From positions 32,410 to 96,409 of the forward strand of contig JAAKBF010000152.1 in NCBI GenBank assembly GCA_012656075.1: 64,000 nucleotides of DNA. The letters are read 5' to 3'. The translations under genes and the position numbers were made by a program. A model generated the notes under the pieces. That model saw only the letters and a list, made by a program, of their open reading frames with translations. It was not told the origin of the DNA and did not search any database. The stretch's first letter is position 1. Each line of letters opens with the position of its first letter. The stretch is from Phytophthora hibernalis. Its lineage: Eukaryota; Oomycota; Peronosporomycetes; Peronosporales; Peronosporaceae. This document shows positions 10,472 to 21,189 of the stretch, piece by piece.

Positions 10472-12255
10472 TCCGATAGAATGTTATATCCGACAAGCCG
10501 TATTAGCCAATCAGATGACTGCAATTTGGACACCACCGGATCGTTGTCATTTCCGACAGCTCCAAAAATTGGTGGCCAAGGATCGATAAAAGTTAGGCAC
10601 CAGACCACTAAAGCGCAGTCACTTCCCAACTCTTCATAGGCCGCGCACGAGCAAGTAAAGATGGAGGCCGCCGCGCTCGGCAGTACAAGCGCTCTACGCC
10701 GACGTATGAGTTTCGACTCCATGTCATTCACCATTCTGATTCTGACGGAGTGTCCTCTGCACTCGCCAAGTTCTACCCTGAGGCCAAAGGCACCTCGCTC
10801 GAGACTAAGCGCAAGAGCATCTACCTGTGGCAGAAACGCCGCGATACCATCGAGAAGGCCGGGAAGAGCAGCTCGTCCAGCGTGCTGCGCAAGCTCAGAC
10901 CTGCAGGAAGTGCCACTGTGCTGTCGTCTGAGACGGAGTCTCAGCTTCTTCGCTGGGTCAACGCCTACCGCGCCGATGGGGCGCCAGTTTCGGCTCTAAT
11001 GCTCCAGCTCAAGGCCCAGGAGTATGCGGCAGCAGCTGGTATACCGCGCGGCGTTTTCACCGGCACATGGGCTTGGCGGGCTGGATTCGTGCGCCGCCAT
11101 GCGCTGCGGTTCCGTGCGCGTACGCGCCAAGGACAGAAGAGTCCCGTAGACGGCGAGGCTGCTGTTCTTGCTTTTAATACCAGGATGCGCGCAGTCATGC
11201 ACCGCCTAGGTGTTGATGTCGCCTACAACGCCGACCAAACGCCCGTTGTCTTCGAGTACGTGCCGCGCACGACGCTCAACAAGCGCGGAGCACGTACGGT
11301 GAGGGTTCGTACATGTGGCAAGGACAAGGAGAGGATGACGTGCATGCTGCTTGGGTCCTCTTTCGGCGAGAAGCGGACGCCGTTTTTGATACTGAAGGGC
11401 CGCCCATCCAAGGTCGCGGCGACGCAAGCCGATAACGTGGAGCTGAGACACGGCTTCGGCAAGCATCTTTGGAAGCAGATCGAGATCCTCCAGGACAGAC
11501 ATGGCGTCCAGATCTACGTTAATAGCACGGGTTGGTGGAACACGTCGCTGACTCTCATTTGGCTGGCGTATCATTTCGGTGGACGTCAGCATCCAGAACA
11601 GCCTGTCTTTCTACTCCTCGACGACTTCTGGACGCCGGAGGTGCGCACCCGCGCTCACGACCTCAACATCCACTTGCTGGACGCACCAGCAGGGCACACA
11701 GGCGTCTGCCAGCCGGCGGACATTGCTTGGAACCGCCCGCTGAAGCAGCGTCTGCGCCAGCGCTGGGTAAGCTGGCTGATGACCAAGCTGGCTGGGAGGG
11801 AGAGCAGCAGCAACGTCAAGGCGCCGTCCAGGAATGACGTGGTTGACTGGGTTGCCAGTGCGTGGGAGGGGCTGTCCGCTTCGACGATCTCGAACGGGTT
11901 TAACGGCATACTTGCCGTGCCACCTGTCGACCCAATGTTCGAGGCCTCGTCCAATGCTCTTGCTGAGGAACTAGAGCGTTTGCAGCTCCTTGATCCTGAT
12001 GTTGGTGAGGTCGCTGATGAAGAAGACGTAGTAGATATGATGACTAGAGGAGAAGTAAGCGTCTAATGCAAGTGTTGGACTTTGTTCGAATCGTTCCCCG
12101 CGCTGGGAGGGTTCTCTGGGTAACCCCCTCCTGAATCTTATGGCAGCATTCGCGAGTGCGATTTCGGTGGTTTTTAGCAAAACGTCTGCTTTTCCACAGG
12201 GATTGTGAATTATCATTTTTAAGGGGCCGAACCCAAAAGTCAGAAGGGTGTCGGA
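10472..12255 (+). mobile_element. Nested pogo/Tigger element (second lineage)
   Basis: It is inserted at a TA inside the left terminal repeat of element B, leaving TA at 10,470-10,471 and at 12,256-12,257. The ends are short and imperfect: TCCGATA on the left and TCCGACA when the right end is read inward. It is GC-rich compared with its host element and carries one long transposase frame. Confidence 0.65.
10750..12066 (+). CDS. pogo/Tigger DDE_1 transposase, 438-residue open frame
   Basis: This cut-and-paste transposase acts on the ends of its own element. An N-terminal DNA-binding region precedes a DDE_1 catalytic domain with YNADQT (first aspartate), LLLDDFWTPE (second) and GVCQPADIAWNRPLK (third). 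The frame is open for 438 codons to 12,066, the least damaged transposase in the window. The first codon of this frame is GTG at 10,750, which is unlikely to be the real start. Coding-like sequence continues upstream in the same frame to about 10,660, and an ATG at 10,661 sits one base out of phase. A single-base indel near 10,672 would explain this, so the gene probably lost its start. Confidence 0.8.
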   Translation: MSSALAKFYPEAKGTSLETKRKSIYLWQKRRDTIEKAGKSSSSSVLRKLRPAGSATVLSSETESQLLRWVNAYRADGAPVSALMLQLKAQEYAAAAGIPRGVFTGTWAWRAGFVRRHALRFRARTRQGQKSPVDGEAAVLAFNTRMRAVMHRLGVDVAYNADQTPVVFEYVPRTTLNKRGARTVRVRTCGKDKERMTCMLLGSSFGEKRTPFLILKGRPSKVAATQADNVELRHGFGKHLWKQIEILQDRHGVQIYVNSTGWWNTSLTLIWLAYHFGGRQHPEQPVFLLLDDFWTPEVRTRAHDLNIHLLDAPAGHTGVCQPADIAWNRPLKQRLRQRWVSWLMTKLAGRESSSNVKAPSRNDVVDWVASAWEGLSASTISNGFNGILAVPPVDPMFEASSNALAEELERLQLLDPDVGEVADEEDVVDMMTRGEVSV

Positions 12256-12452
12256 TACAGACAACGACGGTGAAATCCGTACCCCCATAAAAATCCGCAC
12301 CCCCTGCAGTGGGACGGACCAAGGCAAGTAAAAAACAAAAACGAGGCAGCAAATTTTAAACATATTTATCCAATCAGTGTGTTAGAAAATTACTGGTCCG
12401 CACGGAGTTATCTCCCTCACCCTTTGCATTTCCCTTTGTGTAGGGAGCCGCC

Positions 12453-13881
12453 ATGGCTCCCCAAGCATCTTACTCCGTCAAGCAAAAGCGTGAAGCTTTA
12501 GACAGCATCAGTCGTATTGGCTGCAAGCCAACGGCTCGAAAGCTCGGTATCCCGTTATCTACGTTGCATGATTGGCGGAGACAAGAGCAGGAATTATTCA
12601 GCTTCAAGGGGGCACAGACAAGCAAGACGCTAAAAGGACAGGGGGCTAAGGGCATCATAACATTCGGACACGACATGGTGACCTACATGAAGGATCTGCG
12701 TCGCGAAGAAGAGGTACTGCAAACATTATGGTCTGAATGTTTGCAAATTAAATTGACTTCTTTTTTGTAAAGTATTTGTGTACAGGAAATATGATTGAAT
12801 ATATAAAACAAGAGCATCCCACTTGGCTAGAGGCGTATTTAGCGACGAAGTCAAGTGACGAAAGGCGTGTAAACGCATTGATGCGCTTGTGCCAGCGGTT
12901 TGCAAGCCGGTAAGAAAACTATCTTTTCTAATATTGAGCTACTTGTTTTGAAAAGTATATTATTAACTTATCTTTTGATATTTCAACATTTTGTTTTTTA
13001 TAATATGGTGTTTAGGCATGGGTTTTCAACGCAGCCACAACATTCGAAGAAAAACGAAGCTGTACTACAGCAGACGCATTTAGAATTTGCAATCAAGTTT
13101 TGGAGCGAATACAGCCATTTTCCGGATAGTGCTATCTACAACGTCGACGAAACGGCCATTTATTTCGACACTCCACCCCACAAAATATGGGCCCTCAAGG
13201 GGAGGCGTGGATCAGCAAAAGTCAAGCATATGCAGAAGAATTCCGGAAGACTCACAGCTGTGCTCACCATTCGGGCTGACGGTACGTTCATTTATTTTAC
13301 ATTTAATTTACTGTATACTGAAACTAAGTAACGTTATTTGATTTAGGAAAAAACTGCCAATACTCTTCATTCTGCGAGGAATACCTGGCGGCACTGTGGA
13401 GACAAATGAGTTGCCAACATATCCAGATGGACATGTTTATACAGTCCAAGAACATGGCTGGATGGACGCAACTGTTTGGGAGTTTTATATTGAAAGTTTG
13501 CTTAAATTTGAAATAGATTCTCCCTCTGTCCTCCTTCTCGATAACTTCGATTCCCATGTATCGGAAGGAGGACAGAATGTGGTAGCGGAGGCTACCTCAG
13601 CACTAGTGTGCCCTGTTCCGCCAAACAGCACGTCTGTCTGTCAGCCTCTTGATGTTGGAGTTATGGGTCCACTCAAGAAGAAGCTGACAGGCGTATGGCT
13701 ATCAGAAAATATTAATGGTACACGCACCGCGCAGCAAAGAGACTTGGCGCGATCAAGCGCACCATTACAGCATGGGAAGGCATCACAGAGCACTGTGTTG
13801 TGCGTAGCTTTGAAAAGGCAATTCCAAGATATCCTGAAGTCCAAGTATAGGATAAAAATGTTTTTCACCAATCACAAATAG
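12453..13881 (+). pseudogene. pogo-like transposase B with introns
   Basis: Exon 1 from the ATG at 12,453 encodes a Pipsqueak/CENP-B type helix-turn-helix (IPLSTLHDWRRQ). Likely introns are about 12,714-12,785, 12,909-13,014 and 13,282-13,346, each GT-AG. The catalytic domain has YNVDET, LLLDNFDSH and QPLDVG. The first intron junction does not keep the frame as read, and the A-run after the third acceptor has 6 As where 7 would be in frame. The copy therefore seems inactive although it keeps every domain. The other two copies in the window are truncated versions of this same gene. Confidence 0.8.
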
Positions 13882-14929
13882 CGAATCACTGATGGGTACG
13901 GATTTTTTTGTCGAGATGCCCCGTTTACTTTTGTATGGCGGATACAGTTCAGTGGGGGTACGGATTTCACCGTCGTTGTCTGTACTACACAGGTTATACG
14001 GTATCCTTATGGCCAGTACCTACTGTAACGGGGTTTAAAATGTGTCAAGGTATCACTATAGATGAACCCAGTCGATAAAGACCATTGCTAATATCTACAA
14101 CACAGGATATAATGCACGGCTGCTAATAAACGCGCCGCAGGAGCGGCTGCGGAAACAGCAACGTGAGGAGCAGGGAGCGGCGTGTGCGCGGACATCGACC
14201 CGAAGCCTTTTAGTATGCAATATTTGGCGCTGAACAAGTATGATAGTGGATGCTTTTCATTAACAAATGTATTGAAAAATCCCCATCGAGCATTAATTTG
14301 ACAAGTATTAATTAAGCGCCATAGTTAAGCCTGAATACCGAGTCGGTGGATCGATAAGTGATTAAGTACACCAGGATATTAGACAACAGAGGTATTAAGT
14401 TGGCCAGGGTTCTCTGTACCTCAGCTAGTGCTACATTGACCTTCACCGAACCTTCAGCAAGGTACTGCTTGCACTCAGTCATATCGACAAGAGCATGTAT
14501 TACATGTACACTATTAAAGCCAGAGAGATGTCCGTGAAGACGGCCGACCTCAAGTCAAGTGGGTAGCGATTGTATATGACAGAGCAAGCTACTGTACCTT
14601 ACGCATCTCCCCTACGTATTTTGCCGTGGCTACTACTAAAACAAACTAGTTCTACGTCGTAGTTGACCATCGTTTGCTTCACTTTACATATTTGTTGGGT
14701 CCGAAGGCCTGAAAAACCTTCGTTTCCACGTCGGGTGTACATCGTGCCAACAGGACTTCATCCACCTACTTCCTGGAAGTACCGGTATATTGGTAGAGTG
14801 CCAATATCTAATCTTGAAGTATGTCGCACCCGCCTCCTCACGTTCAACTCATGCTGGAGCCGCCGATGCCGAACTGCCGCTTAAACGCCGATATGATTCC
14901 AGGGTCGGGCGGGTCGTTTGCATGAATCC
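12990..14929 (+). repeat. Inverted duplication S2, arm 1
   Basis: This segment is the reverse complement of about 40,024-41,946. It covers the 3' half of pogo copy B, its right flank and about 450 bp beyond. Homology stops at 14,929, exactly where the partner shows a 22-bp foldback hairpin (40,001-40,055). Confidence 0.85.
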
Positions 14930-14982
14930 CAGTGACAATTACGACTTGAGCTGCACGACAATGTTGCGTAGGAGGGCAATAT
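14930..14982. other. Short unique interval before the MULE
   Basis: Nothing recognisable. It ends at the left terminal repeat of the MULE element. Confidence 0.4.
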
Positions 14983-15039
14983 GGGAAAATTCCAAAGGTC
15001 CGAAATACATTTTCAAAGAGGGACTGATAATTAGAAATC

Positions 15040-15640
15040 AATCTGCCGTGGCCCCGACCGTTGCTGACATTGCGGCGCTACAGTACGACTATCTCGATGC
15101 CCGACATGATGTACACGGTGCCGAACCGGTCCCTGAACTACGAAACACCAAGGGTGTGCGGCGACCGCCATGATTCGGCGACATGGTGCTGGCAGAGCTG
15201 GTGCAAAAGTACAAGAAGGCGTGCGAGAAGCGCGACAAGTCGTTCTCGTCGGACACGTTGGAGCAGATGCGCATGACATCGAGGCCGTTTTTCGCTAGTG
15301 GATATCCCGCGCGCCGTCAAGTACCGTGAGATCAAGAAGATAACGGGTCTCAAGGGCACGGACGTGGTCGTTCAGGACAGCGTGTACGGCAACATCAACG
15401 ACCAGTTACACATGATCTTGATCTTCACGCGTAACTCGGCCAACGACGAGAACAAGCTGTATGGTGAGTTCCGGATGAACGCGCATGGTGAAGATGTGGC
15501 TGCACCCGATCTTTGTCAACGATAAGATGTACCCGAAGGACTGCTGTACCAAGTCCTGCCGGTGTCTAGGACACGACTACTGGGAAAGATCGTGTTCACC
15601 ACGGCGAACGCAGAGAAACAAGACTAAGCCGTCATAATCG
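15040..15640 (+). other. Coding-like segment inside MULE M1 (possible host gene capture)
   Basis: The plus strand has protein-like, GC-rich frames split by shifts: one around 15,180-15,290, one at 15,298-15,525 and a short continuation to about 15,600 containing several cysteines. The strongest part (15,298-15,480) reads smoothly, with charged and hydrophobic alternation and no stops. I do not recognise the protein. It is unrelated to MULE transposases and runs opposite to the transposase, so capture of a host gene fragment is the simplest reading. Chance insertion of a gene fragment by another mechanism remains possible. Confidence 0.45.
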
Positions 15641-15675
15641 AAGTGTATACTTCTCCTAATTCTTCTTTGTGTATG

Positions 15676-17455
15676 TCAAGTTCGGCCAGTACACGATGCC
15701 TTGTTGTGACCATCTGCGATGCCGCATTTGCCGCACTTGTAAAGCTTACGGATCCGTGTAGACTCACCACATTCACCACGCGAACGAATTCTCCGTTTAC
15801 GGGGCCGTCCAGCCTGCCGTTGATAAAGTGCAGGTGTCAAGGTTTCATCTGCTCTTTTTCCGAGTCGTCCGGGAGCGCAATGGGACGCTGATTCTTCGCA
15901 TATTGAGCAACGGTGTAGCAGCTAGAAAACAATTGAAACACATCCTCCAGACCTCCGTTCGTCTGCATTTTGACAGCCAAGAGGTGGCGACACGTGATCC
16001 CTTGCTGTAACCAAGACACACATGAGCATGATGGCGGATATAATTTCACCTCTCTTGGCTTGTCCCCGTGACCCAATCGACTGGTGTATGCAACTTCGTC
16101 CGAGATGAACGAAACAGAGTACAGCGGCATCTGCTTAAGCTCACACTGGAACTTGTTTTCCGATCGAGGTGTTGTGATTCGACCAGAGGCTGTCCATGTT
16201 TTGCCTTGACAGAGACGAAGATGCGCCTCGGTCATCATGATTTTGGTGTACGCACGGAAGTAGCCGTAAGGCAGTAGCTTCCTCGGCTTTAGCCGCAACG
16301 ATTTTGCCTGCTCGCTTTCAACAAAGTTGGTAGTTCTCCATCCATAGAGGGGTTGGGTCTTGTAGTATGGATGCAGAGCCCACTTCTTCGGCTCCACCGC
16401 GTTCAAATATTCCCCGGCAGGGACATTCGCATCACTCAAATCTTGTATGGCTGCTTTGTACTCGGCTGGCGTATTTGCAGCTTGCGCGCGCCAAACCATT
16501 GCCTCATGGCACACAGCAAGCTTCACTTTTTGTCAGCTCGCATATTTCCTGTGAGTACAATACGCATTTGTAAGCATCAAACACCATATCCTTCGATGCA
16601 ATACTATCGTACCGATGAGATGTCTTGTGCAAAAAGATTTTTTATCTTTAGCTCGTCCGAAGCTGAAATGATGCCGGCATGGCGGTCAGAAAACTGGCAC
16701 ATCACGAAGTGGAAACCCATGCAAAAGAAGTGCTTTGAAGAACCAAAAATAGTTGGAGTGATCCTCCAGCGGAGCTAGCGCCACGGCTGCTACGCGGTTC
16801 TGGAGATTTCCATCCCGTGCAACTAACACAATTTGCACCCCATTATATTGGCGGTTCTTCATGTGAGCTGCATCCACCCCAAAATTCCTTGGCCGCTACG
16901 AAACCATGCAGGATCCAAGGCGGCCATCGCACGAACAAAGTGACCTTCTCCGTCACGCTGAATGTCGCTGAAAACGCCGATGTTGCACTTCGCAAATGCT
17001 TCAAGATACCACGGCAGGTATTTGATAGACTGCTCGTCTTCTGAGAAGACCTCACGAAGTACAATATCCTTCACTCTGTATAGCATGCTGGTACTGCATA
17101 TCAACTTGGACGCTTCCTGCAGCTGCCCAGCCATCGCCAACGCAGAGATGCTGGCGTCAGCAACTACAGCAGACCGCAGCACTGACGATGCAGCTAGTTG
17201 ATGAGCAGAGGGTTTCGCAGTCGACGTGCAGTTGATATGCTTGAGATTGGTTGTTGTCACGTGCCAGTTGTTCTGTTGATGTTTCCTCTTTGACACCGAC
17301 AATTTTACGAACCAGGTACAAGACGCCCCACTAGAACAGCGAATGTCTTTAAACGTACCACCTCTCTTGCTAACAACAACCCGCTTACCATGCGTAAGCT
17401 TTAATTGCAGCAACAGCGTCCTTTCCGGTTCTCCACCTCTGCTGACGCAGACCAT
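15676..17455 (-). pseudogene. Mutator-like (MULE) transposase M1, broken
   Basis: In order, the frame shows an N-terminal domain (16,859-17,455) and the first catalytic aspartate in a DAAHMKNRQYNG block (about 16,840-16,877). It continues with a C-terminal part containing a SWIM zinc finger CSCVSWLQQGITCRH (15,837-16,526). A tail has an AT-hook-like GRPRKRR followed by a zinc knuckle CGKCGIADGHNKASC (about 15,680-15,800). This is the standard order for MULE transposases. Frame changes occur near 16,865, 16,690 and 15,830. The start is taken as the ATG near 17,455. It is a relic. Confidence 0.8.
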
Positions 17456-17659
17456 CTAGCTCTGCATCGCCCGTATCGTCTTCACCGGCGGCCATTTTAA
17501 TCTGGTGGTGGAGGCTGAAAACAGGTTCACAGAGGCTCGGGTAATTATAAGAGGCTTACGGTAGTAAAAGCTAGCTTTTATAGACAGCGTAATTATCGAG
17601 TCCCTCTTTGAAAATGTATTTCGATTCGAGTCCCCCTTTGGAATTTTCCCTAATATATA

Positions 17660-18116
17660 TATCGATAGTAATAAATCAGGTACTGCATGTACCGGTACAA
17701 CGTACCGACATTATATGTGTTGGCCTCGATTTTTTTGCCAAGAACGCGCTGTATTTCTATTAATTTCCTTGGCAATGAATGATGGAAATCTCAGAGGTAT
17801 ATGTTCACTGTGCATTGACACAAGTTTCGATGGGGTCTCAACTTCACATACGGTATAGTAATAACACATGTGCGGCGCGCTGCCGTCGATCAAGTTGATC
17901 CAAGTGGTTTGTGTCGCGCAGCGCGACATACACTAATAAAGCCGTTCGGGCCGCCAATTAAACGGACGGTTCTCCAGCAGTAAAGTACCGGTAATCAGAT
18001 GCAGGCACATCTCAAGAGCCCAGTCTGGCTCTGTTGTGCTGTGAGTCGGGAATGGTCTGCGTCCTCCCTCACACCTCATTTTGCGCCTTAAACACCCAGT
18101 ACCGGTACCCTCCGAG
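17660..18116. other. Upstream region of the peptide gene
   Basis: No convincing gene. Minus-strand frames at 17,711-17,929 and 17,933-18,154 are antisense to the region and lack motifs. The same sequence with minor changes precedes the U2 peptide gene. Confidence 0.4.
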
Positions 18117-18368
18117 ATGAACCCCACCAAGTTTCTCACGCCACTACTGGCCATGCAGCTGGCTGTTGCCTTCGTCGCAGCAACCTCCGATGCAAACCCT
18201 GCCTCGGTAGATAGCCCGATTTATTACGGCCGTCCCAACAACGGGGGCTATCCCTACACCACTCCTTCGCCAACGAAGCCCCGCGAAAATGAGACCGAGA
18301 CGCCCACCCCCGCGAATGGCCCGATTTATTACGGCCGTCCCAACAACGGCGGTTATCCCTATGAGTAG
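18117..18368 (+). CDS. Small secreted tyrosine-rich repeat peptide (U1)
   Basis: The predicted product has 83 residues and no cysteine. A hydrophobic signal peptide (about residues 1-25, with LLAMQLAVAFVAA as its core) is followed by two copies of IYYGRPNNGGYPY. Between them is a threonine/proline-rich linker containing KPREN. The ATG at 18,117 is chosen because it starts the signal peptide; the frame extends upstream only with non-ATG codons. Two identical short motifs behind a signal peptide suggest a precursor that releases peptides, or a small apoplastic effector; neither is shown. It lies about 350 bp upstream of a kinase-type CRN in the same direction. The U2 copy is frameshifted and U3 has no copy. 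I do not recognise a family. Confidence 0.65.
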   Translation: MNPTKFLTPLLAMQLAVAFVAATSDANPASVDSPIYYGRPNNGGYPYTTPSPTKPRENETETPTPANGPIYYGRPNNGGYPYE

Positions 18369-18650
18369 TAATATTCAGCAGGTTACGCAGTGGTTTTTTC
18401 CTTAGCTTTATTTACATAGAGAATAGGTTTAACCGTTTCTAATGCGATGGTAGGGGTTTCAACGACGCAACCTCTCGACCAGCTGATAGCTCGAGGAGGC
18501 ACCCAACGCTTCAGGAGTGTTCGTAGACAGGTTTAACCGTTTCTAATCCCCAAATGTTGTGCTGAAGCGTCCGTACCTCTCACCATTGGTTGGAATCACG
18601 TGAGGTAGGGCTACATCTATGTGACAGCGCTTCATCACGCTTTCATTTCC
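18369..18650 (+). other. Intergenic region with a 19-bp direct repeat
   Basis: AGGTTTAACCGTTTCTAAT occurs twice, near 18,425 and near 18,530. The same pair exists in U2 with a change in its second copy. No gene is visible. The repeat may be regulatory or incidental. Confidence 0.5.
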
Positions 18651-18697
18651 CGCTTAAGTACGACACCAAAATTCTCTCTTTTCTCTTATTCGAGAAT
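18651..18697 (+). promoter_or_regulatory. Putative CRN core promoter, U1
   Basis: CGCTTAAGTACGA (18,651-18,663) and a CTTATTCGAGAATC initiator-like block precede the ATG at 18,716. This is the same arrangement as at the other CRN headers in the window. Confidence 0.5.
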
Positions 18698-18715
18698 CTG
18701 CCGCCTCGAATAAAG

Positions 18716-20484
18716 ATGGTGACGCTCGTGTGCTCGATCGTTGGCGAGGAGGGAAGCGCGTTTCCTGTGGACATCGATGCGAGTCAGTTGGTGGGCCACT
18801 TGAAGAAGGCGATCAAGGAGAGAAGAAGATATGAGGTCGCGTGACTTGCAGCTCTTCCTGGCGAAGCAGGTTGAAGAGGAGGGCGGCAAGAGGTCGCCTG
18901 TTTACCGCCGCGGAGGAGATGGAGGAGAGTCCAAGTGGCTCCCAGACGAACACGGGCTGCTCTGAAGCTGGTGAAAGGAGAATGACGACTACGCGCTGAC
19001 GTGGGATTCTGGCCTCAAAGAATCAACGTGGTTCACGAAGAACAACATGGAGCCTCCATCCAGTGAGCAAATTCACGTGCTGGTGGTGGTTCCGAAGAGG
19101 AGTCCAAATGACCTGTTTGTTGAGAACGATTCGATATCGGCGTTTCGAGAAACTGCCGCAAGCATTCACCGAGTGCAGGTTCAAATGCAAGTGCTGCTTG
19201 AGCAAAATAAGGCTAATTTGACACACAAACCAAATTCCTTCTCCGATGGGGCATTGGGTCAAATGGAGTCTGGAAGATTGAAAACGGATGGCATGATCAT
19301 CGATGCTGCACCAACAGAGAACGAAGAAGCATTTTGGCCAGAGGCAATTCAGATTCAAGCGGATGCTATTCAGAGTGAGGCTGCTTTTGACGCGTTTATT
19401 ACTCCTTTTTCAGCGACGTATTAAGCCGTTGTGGTATGGTATTCGTCAATAGCGAGAGATATCCATGGTTGTCTCAGTCTCCGCTTGTTACCAAGAATAC
19501 AGATCTCAAACCGGATGGATTTGCGACCCACCGTGGAATGTTTCGTGCCAAACCGGTACCGGACGATGGAGTGCAACGCCAGAATGGATTTCGATTTGGA
19601 GTAGCAGTGGAAGAATTGTTCGACTGCCTCATTTTGTTCGAAAGCAAGCTCACTATAACGGATGCTTCGTTTGGCCAAGTGGTACGATATCTGCAGTATC
19701 TTTGCCCCAAGGAGCTAGCAAGCGCTATTCTATTCGACCGCCGCTCCTTTTGGTTGATCAAAAGCCACAGGTCTGTTGTTACCAAAGTTCGAAGAGCGAA
19801 GTGGGTCGATAAGGGCTCGAAAACATTGTTCCAGAGCTTTATTACTGACAACATATCTCCATGGGTGGCGCACTTAACCAATGCCTGCACTTCATTGGGT
19901 GTTGGTGTGGTGGAGGGCGATGCATTTCTCGGCCGTGGCGCTCATGGACGCGTTTTTAAGGTAACTGGGCCAGGTCAGAAGGTTTTCGCGCTGAAAATCG
20001 TGGAGGAATGCTCCGTTGGACGTCTTTATCAAGAGAAGAAGGCCTTGATGAAAGCCCAGCCCACAGGATTGACGATTACTCCTGTGCGAGATGTCATCGA
20101 AAGCACTGATGGTAGCGCGGCCTTATTGCTGTCTCCTGTTGGGAAACCTCTGCCTCGACCAACGACACTAGAGGGAGTACGGAACCTCTTTGGATTGTTA
20201 TGGCAGCTCCACGCGAATAGCCTGGTCCATGGAGATCCTCGCGTGCCGAATGTGATCCTCATTGGGGATACGCCCCTCTGGATTGATCTCGTGGAAGTGA
20301 TGGAGGCTACTCCCACTTTGAAAAAAATGATGCTGATATTCTCGCACGGTCCATCCTAGGTGTCTCTCGGGCCTTTGAGCTGGACCCGGCAACGAAACAA
20401 TTGATCGATAACTATGGCGAAAGCGCTACGCCAGAGAATCTTGATCGTCTGGCCGAAGCAGTAAGCTTGGTATTCCCAAATTAG
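18716..20484 (+). pseudogene. Crinkler effector, protein-kinase type (U1)
   Basis: The CRN header begins at 18,716, but several 1-3 base deletions between 18,820 and 19,030 destroy the frame around the LQLFLAK region (about 18,850). HVLVVVP (about 19,075) is in the frame that opens at 19,047. The header part stops at 19,424 in all three unit copies; the kinase part then opens at 19,436 and runs to 20,359. Kinase features are a glycine loop GRGAHGRV (about 19,931), lysine in FALKIV, the catalytic loop VHGDPRVPN (about 20,225) and an IDL where DFG is expected. This is the CRN8-like kinase class. The tail after an A-run at about 20,323 is shifted and ends at TAG 20,482. Host-cell signalling is the presumed target. 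Confidence 0.82.
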
Positions 20485-20836
20485 CTGCAAATCCGATTCA
20501 ATGGTTTTCATTCGCACGGCAATGGGTGCAGCTCATTGACCGAATGGGGCGTCGCCGCTGTGCACACGTTTGATCTATGAGCACTTTGCTGGGTTGTTGG
20601 CAGCAGCCAGTTATTCTGCTGTGCTTCTTCCGCGATCTGATAAGCTTCGCGCGATAGCACATCTCTGTTTCAGCCAGCACACACAAAAAGTTAGTCATAC
20701 ACCGCCAAATTACAATCAGAACGCGTCTACGTACGGGTGGCGTCTGTCAATGGCTGTGATCGACTGCACTCCATCTTGGTCAGCAACAGCAAGCAGTCCG
20801 TAGGCAGCCATCGCCCTCAGAAAAACCGACAGCTTC
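20485..20836. other. Unresolved interval after the kinase CRN (U1)
   Basis: Short frames exist on both strands (for example 20,570-20,803 plus and 20,716-20,970 minus), and neither strand is clearly coding. It may be the decayed 5' part of the plus-strand ORF that follows. Confidence 0.3.
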
Positions 20837-21187
20837 TTGAACGAGCTATGCTTAATGTTCAGCGACACCCCGACACGCAGCAACACATTCGCTTGGAACG
20901 AACTCGACAATGGGTTTCCCGACCGCCTCACTCGTCCGGAAGTTCTAAATCTACTGCTTTCCAAGTGCATGCGCTACCACCGAATCGAGCGTATGCCGCG
21001 AAGTTCCATGGGGCAACTTGCGCCCGATCTCGATTCACGCCGGCAAGCTGATCCAGATTCATTGGTTAATGATGTGTTGGAATACTTTAGCACCATGACG
21101 TATGGCACGAATGTCAAGGCCAAGAAGAAAAAGAATCGCAAACATGTGTACGAAAGAGTATTGAACAAGTGTAGTGGTGAAGTCTAA
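20837..21187 (+). pseudogene. Unrecognised ORF with basic C-terminus (U1)
   Basis: This frame is open from about 20,800 to the TAA at 21,187. It has protein-like composition and a lysine-rich stretch KAKKKKNRKH near the end that could be a nuclear localisation signal. There is no ATG at the upstream end, and the upstream sequence suggests a frameshift near 20,805. In U3 the same frame is broken near 52,610; in U2 it is deleted. It is convergent with the membrane-protein-like region. Family unknown. Confidence 0.35.
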
Positions 21188-21189
21188 AC

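Larger units (their letters stand above)
10453..14001 (+). mobile_element. pogo-like element B, full length, carrying a nested pogo element
   Basis: The right terminal repeat is 13,953-14,001. The left terminal repeat is the same 49 bases, split into 10,453-10,471 and 12,256-12,287 by the nested element 10,472-12,255. The sequence is flanked by TA at 10,451-10,452 and 14,002-14,003, the target duplication of this superfamily. Without the nested insert the element is about 1.77 kb. It encodes the three-intron transposase at 12,453-13,881. Confidence 0.75.
14983..17650 (-). mobile_element. MULE element M1 with captured coding-like segment
   Basis: Terminal inverted repeats of about 50-60 bp lie at 14,983-15,032 and 17,591-17,650; both begin GGGAAAATTCCAAAGG read inward, and the two arms differ by small indels. 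Immediate flanks share an AATAT core, but no clean 8-9 bp target duplication can be read. The element contains the transposase (minus strand) and, between its 3' end and the left repeat, a non-transposase segment. The right terminal repeat end (from about 17,631) is duplicated at 25,908, where the second tandem unit starts. Confidence 0.75.

Noticed and set aside
15240..15280. RxLR effector in the captured segment
   Set aside because: Arg-rich strings occur only in a shifted frame with no signal peptide and no downstream acidic motif.
19395..19445. Programmed ribosomal frameshift in the kinase CRN
   Set aside because: The T-run is shared by the three copies, but they are recent duplicates of one another, so conservation carries little weight. 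Many other homopolymer indels nearby are plainly decay.
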